Counted from the stretch's first letter, positions 24,624 through 36,900 are shown. The stretch is DNA of 64,000 nucleotides from Ichthyophonus hoferi (GCA_002751075.1 NAOQ01000031.1:56444-120443), one strand, 5' to 3'. Translations and numbers: made by a program. The notes: generated by a model from the letters alone, not told the origin.

Positions 24624-27192
24624 ATGGCCAATATGCAACCTACAGAGGGTAGTATAGACCCCAAGATAGATCCTAGTGAAGCTGAGATGGAAAAAAAAAA
24701 TCCACCAGCAACCACCACACTTCCCTCTTCACTTACTACTGATGAACCATTCAAACCGTCATCGTCATCTATGACTGAAGCCAATACCACGCCTACGAAA
24801 ACACGAAGACGGTCTCTGACCTCTTCCTCCTCTCGTTCTGACAGCTCTCTAAGTGACCATTCAAAATCACATCTATCTTCCCTTAGATCTAACGTGGACA
24901 TTGCCCCTATAGCAACCACCCCAAGAATCCTTTCATCTCCCTGTTCCTCCACGTCTGCGGTAAAAAGCATTCCTCTTTCTCCGAATCCCTGTGTTCGTCT
25001 CCCATCCTTGACAACGCCGGCGAAAAAAAACCTCACAATCAATTCTAGGTCACCCTCACAGTCTAGTCATAGCCCCACCTTTAGCCCTCTACGTTACGGT
25101 TCCATTTCATCCTCTCCTGCTCTCTCACCTAAAAGCCCTCGCCCACTCTCGCCCCTTTCCCCTCTGTTTTTTGCCACACCACGACAGGAGGCAGATTCTA
25201 GCAGGCGACTTAGCCATGAATATCATAAGAAGTTTAATTTGACCCTACCTGAGTACGTTGGGAGGGGGAGGGGGAGGGGGATATATAACAGCGCAATATA
25301 TATATTGGGTTTGTACTGTGTCTGTATATTAGGCTATAATTGGTTTATTTTATTGATATTAACTATATATATCCATATACATACATATACACATTCACAC
25401 ATACATACATACAGACATACATACACACATAGATATACACATATATACATACAGACACACATATACACATATACACATAGATATACACATACATACATAC
25501 ATACATACACGCACGCATACACACATATATACACACACATATACATACATACCCATCCACACATACACCCGCATATATATATATATATATATATACAGAG
25601 ACCCCTCAGCCGCCCAAAGGCGAAGTAGTCTTGAAGTGCCCTCAGGGGACCTATTACGTCATATCCAACAACAACGACGAAGCTCATTGGAGGTTCCTAT
25701 GGATAGACGGCTGAGCATTGAGAAGCGACCCAATGATGAGGACTTTAAGTGTGTGGGTGTACGTGTTAGCCTGTCTGGATGGTATAATTGGCCTGCTATA
25801 TTTAGATCAACCAATTATCATTAGTGTAGTTACTATGCATATAATATGTTTAAATAATCCAATGGAAGCTATTGGATTGTGGGGTGTGGGACATTTTAAT
25901 TGGTAACTAAAACTAATCTAGTCCTTTATATAGCCTATCAGCCTATCTATCAGTCGATCTCATTAATTACCAATCCCATTCACCCTTGTATATATATATA
26001 TATATAATCTTACATGTTATTCCCTCTCCCCTCCATCTACATATAGATTAGAGCGACGAATGAGTATCGATGAGATTGTGATCGCTCAGAATAGTCCACA
26101 GAGAAGGGCCAGTACAGCTAGTCAGAATGATTTATTGGAATGTGTTAGAGTATTGTCGGTGCCTGTAAATAGAAAGGTATATATGTATATGCATGTATTT
26201 ATGTTTGCATGTATATATGTATGGATGTATGATAGTATACATGCATATGCCTATATATCTATAGGTTGGCGTATACCGATTCCTCTTTCTTTCTATACCT
26301 ATACATTCACCCTCCTCTCTCTCTGCCAATATCTCATTGGATATAACCATATAATTTATATTAGCTATCCTAACCAATTCTCGTGCACCCAGAATTCTCT
26401 TAGTCTTAACTCACCAATCAGTGATGGGAGGGACACTGCAACTGCATCCCTAAATGATATAAGACCCTCGAGTGGGGGCGCTTTTAAAAGAAGTCATAGT
26501 GGACAGACCTTGCTGGTAAGTATTAGAGTTATTATTATTAGTGTTATCTTTCCACTACTGCCAAAGTAGTAAAAATTTAATACTGACTGATTATAGGGTA
26601 ATAAACGGCTGGGCGAATCGATTAACAGTAAGCCTAACATTGTAATACTACCCATACATATATAAATATAGCACTTTATTTGTATTTACAAGATTCCCTA
26701 TTGTGTTCTTATGGTTTATCCATATAATTATATTGCAAAATGGCACATGTATTAATTGAAATTTTATTATAAACCCCCCTCAGGAGGAGGAACCCCCTAC
26801 GAAACGACCACGGACTCCCCTATTTATGGGCATAGGACAGGGGAATGGTATGTGGCTTATGGTGTATATAGATAGAATATAACTAATAATATTAATGTAT
26901 ATATTCTAATATTACATATATGGGGTATCTCACCTACTTACTGACATGTAAATTCACACACTCACACTCACGCATACATATACACATATGCACATACCTA
27001 CCTACCTACTTACATATAGATAATGATCAAGTCTCCTCCCCCCGTCACTCCACCCCCTCTCCCCTAGTGACAGTCAGTGAGGCAGGGGAACTGGAACATG
27101 ATTTTGACCAATTACCAGATGTTGTTACAGATATTCCTGCTCCCTTATTGGATAATCATGAAGGACGTTCTGAATTCCAACCAATTAAGTAG
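24624..27192 (+). CDS. Ser/Pro-rich disordered phosphoprotein, function unknown
   Basis: I do not recognise the family. Exons that keep phase: 24624-25252, 25599-25748, 26047-26176, 26393-26515, 26597-26641 (short, weak donor, may be skipped without changing frame), 26784-26847, 27020-27192; 437 residues with the short exon, 422 without. Exon 1 encodes Ser/Thr/Pro-rich sequence with several S-P sites (SPKSPRPLSPLSP). Exons 2-4 carry repeated basophilic-kinase sites: RRSSLEVP occurs twice 24 residues apart, then RRLSIEKRP, ERRMSIDE, QRRASTAS and KRSHSGQT. A KRPRTP cluster in exon 6 could be a nuclear signal. The C-terminus is acidic. No membrane segment or folded domain is visible. The start ATG has a good context (ACCATGG). 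Intron 1 begins with a G-rich tract and contains a long TACA microsatellite. Exon 2 in another frame also stays open, but only this frame fits both neighbouring junctions. Confidence 0.78.
25253..25280 (+). other. G-quadruplex-like tract at the 5' end of intron 1
   Basis: Immediately after the donor GTACGTT come four G-runs (3, 5, 5 and 5 G) separated by single A bases at 25260-25280. Four runs of at least three G with one-base loops is the classical quadruplex pattern. Confidence 0.8.
25375..25592 (+). repeat. (TACA)n/(CA)n microsatellite in intron
   Basis: About 215 bases of ATACATACACACA-type units ending in a (TA)n run right before the acceptor of exon 2. The long open frames on both strands here are by-products of the 4-base repeat. 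Confidence 0.9.
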
Positions 27193-27662
27193 TGTAGTTT
27201 AGTTATAGCCAATAGCATGTTGAGCCGTTCTGAATAGTCCGGTGAAATTACGTACAATTAATTATGAAAATATACTACAATACAGGGTCTGTATTACATA
27301 TATAGTAAGGTATTTATATATTATTGTGGACTTTTATTTAATAATTATCAGTGCGATCTATAGAAATTTCAAAAACAATAACAATGCGAAATACTGTGAT
27401 ATATTGGGATATACTATAGCATGCTATGTCATGTTATCATAATGTTTGTGATAGGGTTATCTCCGACAATTATACAATCAACTCAGTCAAGTAATACTTG
27501 ATTGGACCTGTTTAAAACTTGAAAATAAGCGCCATCCCAATTAGTAGATACAATCGAATCTATAGTAACCCCCCTGCCCCCTGAGTACATCCTGTTGTCA
27601 TTCTCTTTACTCTTATGTATTTATACCACATATCCTATTACAACATTGACATAATTTTCACG

Positions 27663-27699
27663 ATGTTGCCTGGAAGGTTTGCTGGCCAGTCTTATGGAG
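27663..27699 (+). CDS. Possible first coding exon of an unknown short gene
   Basis: ATG followed by LPGRFAGQSYG, ending in a good donor (GGAG|GTATGG). A phase-compatible acceptor (TTTCAATATAG) at about 28241 could add GIGIQQYYPPSIAL and a stop, giving a 26-residue Gly/Tyr-rich peptide. The amino-acid bias is unlike the AT-driven frames around it, but the evidence is thin. Confidence 0.25.
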
Positions 27700-27710
27700 G
27701 TATGGCCATG

Positions 27711-27725
27711 GTTGCCATGGGCAAC
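27711..27725. promoter_or_regulatory. X-box-like (RFX-type) palindrome
   Basis: GTTGCCATGGGCAAC is two perfect inverted half-sites, GTTGCC and GGCAAC, with a three-base spacer. It matches the X-box pattern bound by RFX factors, which control cilium genes in animals. It lies 12 bases after the possible exon at 27663 and about 1 kb from the end of the membrane-protein gene. Confidence 0.45.
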
Positions 27726-28734
27726 CACACGATCCTTACTATTTCTTATTGGCTAATCTTTTAAGATAAAATTTAATATAATACACAGCTATTCATGAGA
27801 AATCTATGATATAATGGGTAAAACATATAGGCCCATGTAATATATACATATCATAATCATCTTATATAACTACATCTCAATTGGTCAGTTTTTTATCTTC
27901 GAATACAAATGACTATTAATCATGCATCTTATTACATTTGATGGGATTATAAGGAACCATGATAGGATATATAGGGGTTTTTAGAATGTAGTTGCAGTAT
28001 TTACATGAATTAATTAGTAATATTTCATCCAATTAGTTCAAAAACAGTTCGTTCACAAATTGAAAGACACCATCTAAAATTACAAATCACGCGACTTTTA
28101 TTAAATAACCAATTAATCCTTTTCAGTATGATGTTTAGCTTTTCAAACATCTTTACACTAACTATTCCTAGTCGTAGTGTTATGAACAAAATCAGCTATT
28201 ATAGATCTTGTCTTACATTTATGCTAAATGTTTCAATATAGGGATAGGTATACAACAGTATTATCCTCCGTCAATAGCACTCTAGCCCAGACTAGCCTAC
28301 CCCTATTGACCCAATCATTAAACTCTTATATAAACCCATTTATAATAAACAATAGGTTTAATTCTGAATATCATGCATGTTCTTATTCCACAAACATATT
28401 TCTCATTTCCCTCTTTCCGTCTTATTCTTTTATTATTTTACTATATTTATTTATCAATCCATTCCTATATATTCCTATCATATCTCACAGGAGCTGGTTA
28501 TACAATAATAATTAAAAGGAAAACTACTTAAATTTTAATAAGTCATTATTATCAATTAAATTAGATGAATAATTTAATCCTGACCAATAAAATAAACCCA
28601 TCAAAAACTATTTATAAATCCCATTCATATTTCACACCCTGATTTTTAACCAGCTACTAACCATACAAAACCCTTTTAAAAATATATCTCCCAATAGATA
28701 TGTACCATTATAACAGTAAAGTGATCCATATTAT
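27726..28734. other. Intergenic AT-rich sequence
   Basis: No supported gene apart from the possible continuation of the short gene at about 28241. The open frame at 28228-28515 is low-complexity. Confidence 0.45.
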
Positions 28735-30780
28735 CTAACTCAATGGGATGGAGTCCAGGGCTATGAATCCAAGAATACTATTTTTTGGGATCAAAAGCAT
28801 TACCATAACGAGACAATTAAAAGCTGCTAAGAACACAAATCCCATTGAGGCTAATCGTATAATATTTTTTTCCTTTTCATTGGAGGCTAGACCGGCACTG
28901 GTACTGAGGGCAGTGGTCAACTGAAGGAAGGAAGTAGGGAGAGGAAGAGATGGTGGGAGAGATAAACAGATATATACAAGGATATATATAGACATGGGAA
29001 ATATGAATAGATATACAGTTATCAGAAGAGGGATATAATAGGAACCAGGGATAAATAAATTGTAATATATGATAGAGTACCTGAAGAATATAACGAGAAA
29101 GGAGAGGAGGAAAGAGAGGATAGATAGTGGTTAGTGGATGGATATCATATCCTAACTATACGCTAACCCAACCCACTCCGTTTACTTAGTAAATACTCAG
29201 ACAACCGACGTTGACTGCTGCAGCGTGGCATTGTTGTTGTGTTATGTGTTATGGCACTAAACAAATACGTTACAATTATGTTCAAATATAAATCATACTT
29301 TCTTACGCTAGACTAGTAATTTAATATTATATGTTATAGTGGGTTATATTGTGTAGGCTTTATATTTAAACACCTTTATAATTCAGTGTTTATAGACTCT
29401 AGGCTAATATATATCTAAAAGTATATAATTTAAATAAAATATAAAAATATAGTATACTATTACGACCTACCCACACCCTACCCACTCCTACCCCCCACCC
29501 CCTCTACCTTCAGCAGCAGGACCCCAGTAATGTTTAGAAAGGTCAAAAGGACAAGCCGATACTCAGTGACTCTTTCGACAAATACACAATACGCCACAAA
29601 AAATATCAGAATAAATTCCTGTTATGGTGTATAGTGTTAGCATGTAAATAACTATCTACCTCTATTTACTGGCTGTTATTTATAGTTATAATCTATCTTA
29701 TAAATAATTTGTGCTCATTGCCTCGTTGTCTGTGTAAAATTAATTGGGAGTTAGGATTGGCTAAGTAATTAATGTAAAATTAGGAGATAGGAGAGTCATA
29801 ATAGCTTAGAGAGGAATCAGGTTACTACCTGGACATTGAGAAACATGATATTCTACTAATAAAGTGAAAGAGTATATATACATAATTTACTAAGAAGGAA
29901 AGAAGGAGGTGGGTGATAGGTAAGTAACTAAGCAGTTAACTACATGATTAATTAGATAATTAAGTAATTAATATAAGCAATCAAATTAATGCATACATAC
30001 ATACCTGAACGAGGATGAAGTAAGACAGACCAAATCGTGTATAGAAACCACAGTTGGCAGCGGGGTTCGTCGTGTCACATTCCTCATCAACCGTTGCTAG
30101 GAAGATCCAGCTGAATAACAACCCAATAACTATGTGGATGTGTATGTATGAGGATACTAATATGGTAATCTAATAGCTATATATAGGTGTATAGGTATGC
30201 GGATACTAAAACAGGTGTATAAGTGATTATAGGTGTTTGTGTATGTGCTTGGGAATGTTAATCTGAAAACATTCAATTACTGTCAACCCTAAAAACCTCT
30301 TCACATTAAAATAAAAATAAAAATACATATACTATACTGCTACATACCGTCTTTTAAACTCGTACATACCCACAAATATTCCCTTCCTTTTTATTTTTCT
30401 GTCATGCTCTCTCTCGTCCTTTGCTAATGTTATGTATGCTATCTATCTAGATTTTTTTCTTCCGAGTGTAAATATATATATCCTGCCATTGTACACAATA
30501 TGTACATTTACTCTGTCCTTCTACTACGTACTCAGTATAGAAACATATAAGAACATCATAGATGCATACACAAAACAGCTGCCCTACCTGCCACAAGGGT
30601 CAGTATGCCTATTATAGTCTTCCCAAACCATTTCCCTCTCCTCCTATTAATTTCTCTGTTGTGCCGTGCTACGTTAAAATCTTCGCTAAATTCTGCATTG
30701 ATATCTTCAGGAAAAGGGTCTGGCGTGTAAAACTCGCTAGTGCTAGTGGAAGCTTCTCTATTTCTATTATGAATGGGCAT
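28735..30780 (-). CDS. Predicted four-helix membrane protein, family not recognised
   Basis: Four exons keep phase: 30780-30588, 30129-30005, 29618-29508, 28920-28735; 204 residues from the ATG at 30780. The open frame upstream of that begins with GTG, so an earlier start would need another exon. The first 55 residues are hydrophilic and acidic (DPFPEDINAEFSEDF) and end in a basic NRRRGKW patch, as for a cytosolic tail. Then come four hydrophobic segments: IIGILTLVAVIGLLFSWIFL, FGLSYFILVQEFILIFFVAY, YRLVLLTFLNITGVLLL and MGFVFLAAFNCLVMVMLL. Between segments 1 and 2 a loop holds two Cys (EECDTTNPAANCGF). Segments are split across exons, which supports the junctions. Four spans with a Cys-bearing first loop resemble MARVEL or tetraspan proteins, but no signature confirms either. 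Confidence 0.75.
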
Positions 30781-30831
30781 GTTTGTTGAAATGACGTTGG
30801 GACTAGGTGGGGATGAGTTGATTGGTTTCAC

Positions 30832-31541
30832 GTTGACTAAAGTACGTTGCTACGACAGTAGGTAATGATATTATATAGTAGTAATATTATATATATGAGG
30901 GTATTTGTATATGGAGATATAAAATATAATAGAGTAGGTGGTAGTTGTATAATATCTACATTATATTCATATGTATATATATCATATTTTTAGTCTGTAC
31001 TTATATTGGTTTTAATTGCCTTTTGAATGAACGATTAATATTAAGGAATATGATTAATTTAAACCATTTATGGGTAGTGGACAAGCATGATATCTATAAT
31101 AAATCAACTATGTAAAAATATATATATATATATTTTTATAATGAATAATTTTTATATAAAATATATTAATATTTTATAAATAAAGAAAGCAAATGATAAA
31201 TTAGAATGGGCTGAAACTTGATAAGATATAATATAGGATTTTCACTGATAACTAAATATAGTTATTCTCTAAAACATTTGATTAAAGAAAGCAACAGTAT
31301 TACAGAAAAATCATCACGGATATTTGATTAAATCGAAGAATATCCAATGAAATTTGCAATCAACAAAGTGAAAATTAGATCCTTGAGGTGACATAAGAGA
31401 CACGACTATATTGTAATATTTTTTTACATGTCCAGTAACTATCAGTATATACTTACTGAAAATAAATAAGTTTTATTATGATTTTTAGTTTTCATAATAT
31501 TTACTTTAGCTTTATTTTTTTCCTTGTTAATTTTAGCCTCA
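30832..31541. other. Intergenic AT-rich sequence
   Basis: Between two divergent starts. No coding or repeat feature seen; it should contain both promoters if the gene at 31542 is real. Confidence 0.4.
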
Positions 31542-31633
31542 ATGGCAGCATTATATCTAAGCCCTGAAGAACAGGAGGACCATGGAGATGAACCTCTGCC
31601 TCTGGGCAACTCAGATCCTCTACAACTCCATGG
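31542..31633 (+). CDS. Probable first coding exon, acidic N-terminus of an unidentified protein
   Basis: After an acceptor-like TTGTTAATTTTAG and five bases, ATGG opens a frame reading MAALYLSPEEQEDHGDEPL and ending at a strong donor (CATGG|GTAAGT) in phase 2. The first EGF exon downstream (32392) needs phase 1, so this exon does not join to it directly; an intermediate exon would be needed in the microsatellite-rich stretch, or this belongs to another gene. Confidence 0.45.
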
Positions 31634-31734
31634 GTAAGTTATTTCTCTCTTTTGATAGTACAGTTATTTTAGGTTATGTACCACTGTATATATTGCAAAT
31701 ATTATATATCTATATTATACACATATTTAGTCAT

Positions 31735-31958
31735 ACACATATACTTACCTACATATTTACCTACCTACAAACTCACCTATTTACCTAACTACCTACCTAC
31801 CTACCTACTTACCTACCTACCTATATACACACATAAATACAAATATGCACAAATATACGCACACATACATACATACATCATACATAATTACCTACTTACA
31901 CACGTACACCTACCTACCTACCTACCTACAATACATGCATACATACATACATACACAC

Positions 31959-31989
<31 letters not shown>

Positions 31990-32010
31990 CATACCTTCCT
32001 ACATACCTGC
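31735..32010 (+). repeat. (ACCT)n/(ACAT)n microsatellite
   Basis: Alternating blocks of CTAC and CATA units over about 275 bases. The Tyr/Thr/His-rich open frames here come from the 4-base period. Confidence 0.9.
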
Positions 32011-32391
32011 CTATCTGCATACATACTATCATATCAAAGAGCACCTGGTACATATAGTTAAGTAGGTGGATATAATGAAGTATGTATCCTAATATATATG
32101 TGTATTGAGTTGTTTGTGTACATATGTTTTTTATTACATATTCATGATTATTCATATATAAGCCTTATGGTGTCAACTAAAAAATCTTTTCTCAACCATA
32201 GTTTCTTTTTCTCCTCCAACTCTTTTCACTATTTCTCTCTATATATTTATGTGTTCTGTTAGTAATCCCTTTACAGTCCAATCTTTTTCTTTTTTAATAT
32301 TTATCATTACACTATTAATTTTTTTATTTTTTATTTTTTATTCTGATGTATTTTTTTTTCTTCCTCTTACTTTCTCTTTACCAACCCATAG

Positions 32392-33105
32392 ACATTGATG
32401 AGTATATGTATGACAGCTCTAACTGTGGAAACAATGTCATGTGTGAAAACACTGGGGGAATTTCAGTGCATACCATGTGCAAAAGGATACCATTAGATGG
32501 TATATGTACAGGCATGCAATTTACAGTGTAGTTATATTGACATCTGATCTTTAATAGTGTTTATTAGTTGTTTTATATGGTAATGGTGATTAATAAATAA
32601 CATTAACCCTTTACATATCTTTCCCTCATTTTTTCCTTGCTTTCCCCCTTGTTTTTCCTTCTTCTCTTCCTCTTTTTATATGTATAACATTTCCCTGTCA
32701 TCCACACTTACTATGTTCTTACCTACATACAGATATCAATGAGTGTGCTGTTAACTCCACTATACATGGTAGTAATACATAGTGTAGGAACATTGATGGG
32801 AACTTTCTCTGTACATTCTGCCTCACATGATATGAACTAGTGAATGTGACTTGTACAGGTATGATAAATAACCATCCCTTATACTTCTGAATATAATACA
32901 ATATAACACGCTACAATGCCATACAATACAATAAAATATCACACCCTAAAATATAATAGAATACTTTGTGTTAATGTTATAATGCTCACTGATGTATATA
33001 GATATGAATGAGTGCACTCACAAAAATGCTTGCCCAGGCCATCTACAGGATATAACCATAAATGGCACATATGAATGCATCAAAAAAGAGTCATCTGATT
33101 AATTA
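32392..33105 (+). pseudogene. Decayed calcium-binding EGF-like exons
   Basis: Three separate exon-sized stretches, each after an intron-like AG, begin with the cbEGF calcium-binding signature: DIDEYMYDSSNCGNN (32392), DINECAVNST (about 32734) and DMNECTHKNACPG (about 33001). All enter in phase 1, the normal phase of EGF exons. The set is damaged. In the first, the first Cys reads Tyr and the fourth Cys is missing; in the second, two in-frame stops fall inside the domain (after SNT and after CLT) and a Cys is lost; the third ends at a TAA after KKESSD. An intact protein would be extracellular or membrane-bound. I call it the remains of a host adhesion or matrix gene. Confidence 0.65.
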
Positions 33106-33593
33106 AATTGGTTCACAAAGGTATGTGTCATGAGCTATATGTTTGTTTTGGAATATGTGTATATGCCTATTTGTTTATAAAAAAGTATTAATTGGATATA
33201 TATATAACCATATATAACCATATATATGCTATGTCTAAGCTCAATACATAGTGATTCCACTATAGAATAGCCTAGAGATATATTATTAACTAGATTAGAT
33301 TATGGATACCAAAGCAGTGACATGTTAGTCATTATAACACTACTAATATTTACTTGAATGCACTGATAAGTTTAACCTAGGAAATATTAATGTGTTTTTT
33401 CTTTATGGACTTCAATTGCTTAATTTTTAGTTTTTAATTTAGATCAGGCTAGGTCAGCATTGGGAGATCACAGGAATTGTTTTTTAAATAATAATCAAAA
33501 CTCACTGCCCTAACATTTATTTTTTCTTGCTTTTCTGATTTTATTCCTTGCATATTAGATTATTACAGATTATATTGGCTATGATATCTATTA

Positions 33594-34460
33594 CAAGACC
33601 ACTAACCACAGTAAGTTTAATTGAAGCCAAGCTATTGAGTAGATTGATTCTTGTCATAAGTATGCAACATATGAACATCATTACATCAATTAGAAAAAGA
33701 GTTAATTCACCATCTAAATAAGGACACAATAGTATTTATGTATTGTAATAAGAAAATCCTAGTGGGCCTTTTTGATCTATCATGAGTTGGATTAACTAAT
33801 ATGAATACTTATGCTTGGCTCCATTTAAGTTATTGAACTTAGCAATCTTGGTGTTAACTGGAAATATTAGCACTAGTGATAAAGTGAAATACAAAAGAAA
33901 AGAAAATTGAATAATAAAGGCACCCACTCATACATATGTGGTAATCTATGGCAAATATAAGGTTCCCATAAATGTACACAAAAGTACTTTGCATTTAGTT
34001 GTATATATATATATATATATAATACACATTATTGTAATGCCTAATTTATCACTGGCTCTCATAATGATAATTAGTGTTTGAATCACTCACTCATTCAGAA
34101 ATCAGAAAACTACTTACTGATACTAGATAGTGACAATAGCATTTATTTACATAGCAACATAGCTCCACTTAATGATTGATCACATTGTGCAATTTTGATA
34201 TATGTACCAAAACACATTAAAGCATCTATCCCTTCTAAATTAAAACTGAGATATAATTACTACAGTCAGTTACCTTAGGAGTTGGTAGATGGGCCTTCAA
34301 TAGAGCCTCTAGCACAACAATCAAGTCTTAAAGACAGATCTGATCAAGCAGCTATCACTTGCACTGGTCAACCAACAATAACCACTACCAGTTATAAAAA
34401 TGGAGATATCAATAGCTGTGTACAAGTTATTAAAACTGACACAGATTCTGATAATACCAT
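33594..34460 (+). repeat. Dispersed repeat family A copy (R2 plus ORF-A), fossil
   Basis: About 80% like 1797-2640 by eye and in the same order: R2 first, then the ORF-A region with a (TA)n run between them, as in the other copy. It sits inside the decayed EGF-type locus, so it probably arrived after that gene formed. Broken in several places. Confidence 0.8.
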
Positions 34461-34462
34461 AT

Positions 34463-35310
34463 ATAGGCTTGGCATGTTACTTAAATGTTCTAACTTATAA
34501 TATTTTATTAGTGAAATATTTCATAAACATAGTTAAGAAGAATTGAAAGCTTTATAATGTCATTTGGCTCTCATTACAGTGCAGTTTTCAATTCTTGTAT
34601 GTTATCTTGCAATTAACAATTGTATGCACCTTCTTCTACAGACAATAGAGGACATTGATATGTTCTGGGAGGCTACCAAATCAATCAAATATGGAGCCAT
34701 AGTTGTCAAGGCCTGGACTAGTGCAGAATGTGCATGCAGCCAGGCAATGAAGAAGATGTGTATGCTTTGGTACAGCTATATGTAATATGTGGTGATGTAT
34801 TATAATATAGTTTCCTGGATTATTGGGCTATATACTATATGATATAGTATTATAAGCACATATAAATCATAGTTAATATTGTCTGATTTTAGTTCTTGCA
34901 TATGAAACTATTGATCACATTGTTATGATGTCATATATGTTTTTATATATATATAGGTTTGGCATGGCACCAAGAAGTTCCAACTTATGCTATACTAGAG
35001 AATTAATTCATAAATATAATTATGTTCTAGATGGCTTCAAAATCAACTGAGTATAGTGCTAGAATTGTCAACACTTGATCTGGTGCAGGCTGTGCATGCA
35101 GCCAAGCAATGATAGAGGTATATATGCTTTGATCTGGCTATATGTAATATGTTGTGATAGAATATAATACAGTTTCCTGAATTATAGGGTAATATACTCT
35201 ATGATGTACTATTATAAACATATATGATATCATGGTCAATATTTTGTGATTTGTTTCCTTGCATATTAGAATGCTGCTGATAATATTGGCCCATTCTCCT
35301 TATATGGTTA
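34463..35310 (+). pseudogene. Tandemly repeated exon-like segment of the decayed locus
   Basis: Two units, 34463-34950 and 34953-35310, share GGxTTGGCATG at the left, an exon-like stretch with GCATGCAGCCA (AxCACSQAM), then CTATATGTAATATG..GTGATG and TTTCCTTGCATATTAG at the right. The last of these also occurs at 33541, suggesting a third unit cut by the family A insertion. The exon after it at 35270 reads NAADNIGPFSLY, like the end of a fibronectin type III domain. This suggests serial exon duplication in an EGF/Fn3-type gene. The second unit carries in-frame stops. Confidence 0.45.
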
Positions 35311-35814
35311 GTGTTGCTTACCATTTTAGTGTTTTTTTTTAATTATATCTATGTACTGCTATCTCTTATAGAGACATTATAATAATTGTATAAATATTAC
35401 TTGATGTATGGCAGGGAGTGTTTTGGGGGCACTATAAGAATTTTAATGGAGGTAGTTAGAATAAGATACTCATTCACTGGTGTAATAACATGAACTCTAT
35501 AGATAGTGATGCATTTAGTAGAGAGTGGAATCAGCCTGGGGTTTCAATATTTTATTTTTAAGAAACATAGCATAGTTTTTAATGTTTCATCTTGTTTAAA
35601 AATTGTTTCATATATGTGCTCTTGTAATTGTATTATGATACAGCTATTTTACCTAACGTTTTACATTTAAAACTATTAAACCACTCTTACTTCATAGTTA
35701 GATTTTTCCCTCACTCTTTCATATGTTTCTAATATAAATATACTCCTAATATATGTCTCTATAGTTTTTATCAGAATTACCCTAGCTAATACTCCTCTCT
35801 CTATATTGTCATCC

Positions 35815-36763
35815 TATACACTGATCAAGGAACAGAACATACATCAACATCTTGGAGGATTCAACATCAAATGATCTTGCCATATGCACTTCAATCAGAT
35901 GGTCTTTCAGAGTGGATGAATTGACACATTATCACCATGGCTAGGGTTGCCATGAACACTACCAATGCCACTCATAACTTAATGCTGACCACCACCTTAC
36001 TAATCAATCAAGCCCCTCATTCTCTATGGCATCACACACCTGCTCCAATTCACTGCCTATGCATCTTTGGCAGTAAATTCTATTACAGGACTAAGTCTGC
36101 TACTAGGAAGTCTAAATTCTCTATATGTGGCTGAGAGGCATGTTTACTTAGCTACTGTGACAACATGGATGGTTGGATCATCTTAGACTGCAAGCTCTAC
36201 TGCACCCCTGTTTACTGAAGCTGCATATTCTTTGAAGATATCTTTCCTTACAACACACATCATGGAATGTTCACCCATGATCCTTTCCAATCAGATACTA
36301 ATCCCATACCACTATCATCAATAATTCCATTCCAACAAACAATGAATTAGTGCATACTAATCTACTCTCCAAGAATATACCATTTCATAGAGAGTATACC
36401 TCAAACCTCTATTCCTACATCTGTCAAGCTCACTACTGTTCTCAGTTTTTTATGCTAGTGCCTGAATTTTCTTGCCCTGATGAGAGAGAGGGTCCAGATC
36501 ACTTACTGAACCTGATGTAGGTTCCAAGATACATCATTACAACCAACATGCACCATCTACAACTCACAGCAGCCAAAACTATAGTCAACACCAGCTACCT
36601 GTAAATGTAATGTCAAATACAGAGATCATCACCTCATTATCTTCCATCAATACAAACTCCACATACCCTCAGAACTATAAGGAGGCAATGTGTTCCTAAG
36701 ACAAAATGTCTTGGATCAATGCCATGCATATGGAACTTGCCACAATTAATGAGTTTCATACCT
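35815..36763 (+). mobile_element. Copia-type LTR retroelement fossil, integrase and start of reverse transcriptase
   Basis: The plus strand shows the C-terminal integrase region (SDGLSEWMN, then a GSKFYY...KSKFSICG stretch like the Copia FG....KSK.. block) and, near 36650-36750, the NYKEAM...SWINAMHMELA motif that opens Copia reverse transcriptase. The order fits Copia (integrase before reverse transcriptase). Old and broken, with multiple breaks. It is interrupted at about 36764 by the hairpin-bounded insert and continues at about 38290. Confidence 0.7.
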
Positions 36764-36900
36764 GTCTGAAATATTTTATGACTGCCCTGGTTAACACATC
36801 TAACACTATGGGCTGTATGAACTTTGAAATGGTATTGCAAGGTTCATATGGCTTGTAGTGTGAGATGCATTAACCAGGGCAGTCATAAAATATTTTAGAC
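36764..36900. repeat. Long near-perfect hairpin (left)
   Basis: The arm 36764-36830 and the arm 36840-36900 are reverse complements apart from a few bases, with a loop of roughly ten bases. A core that reads TATTTTATGACTGCCCTGGT in one arm returns inverted in the other. It marks the point where retroelement sequence switches from plus to minus strand. Confidence 0.85.

Noticed and set aside
24569-25042. Minus-strand frame of 157 codons
   Set aside because: Shadow of the Ser-rich exon 1, whose junctions fit the plus strand.
25334-25687. Minus-strand Cys/Tyr/Val-rich frames of up to 117 codons
   Set aside because: They come from the TACA/CA microsatellite, whose 4-base period leaves frames open; they lie in an intron on the other strand.
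31676-32155. Tyr/Thr/Leu-rich frames on both strands
   Set aside because: Products of the ACCT/ACAT microsatellite.
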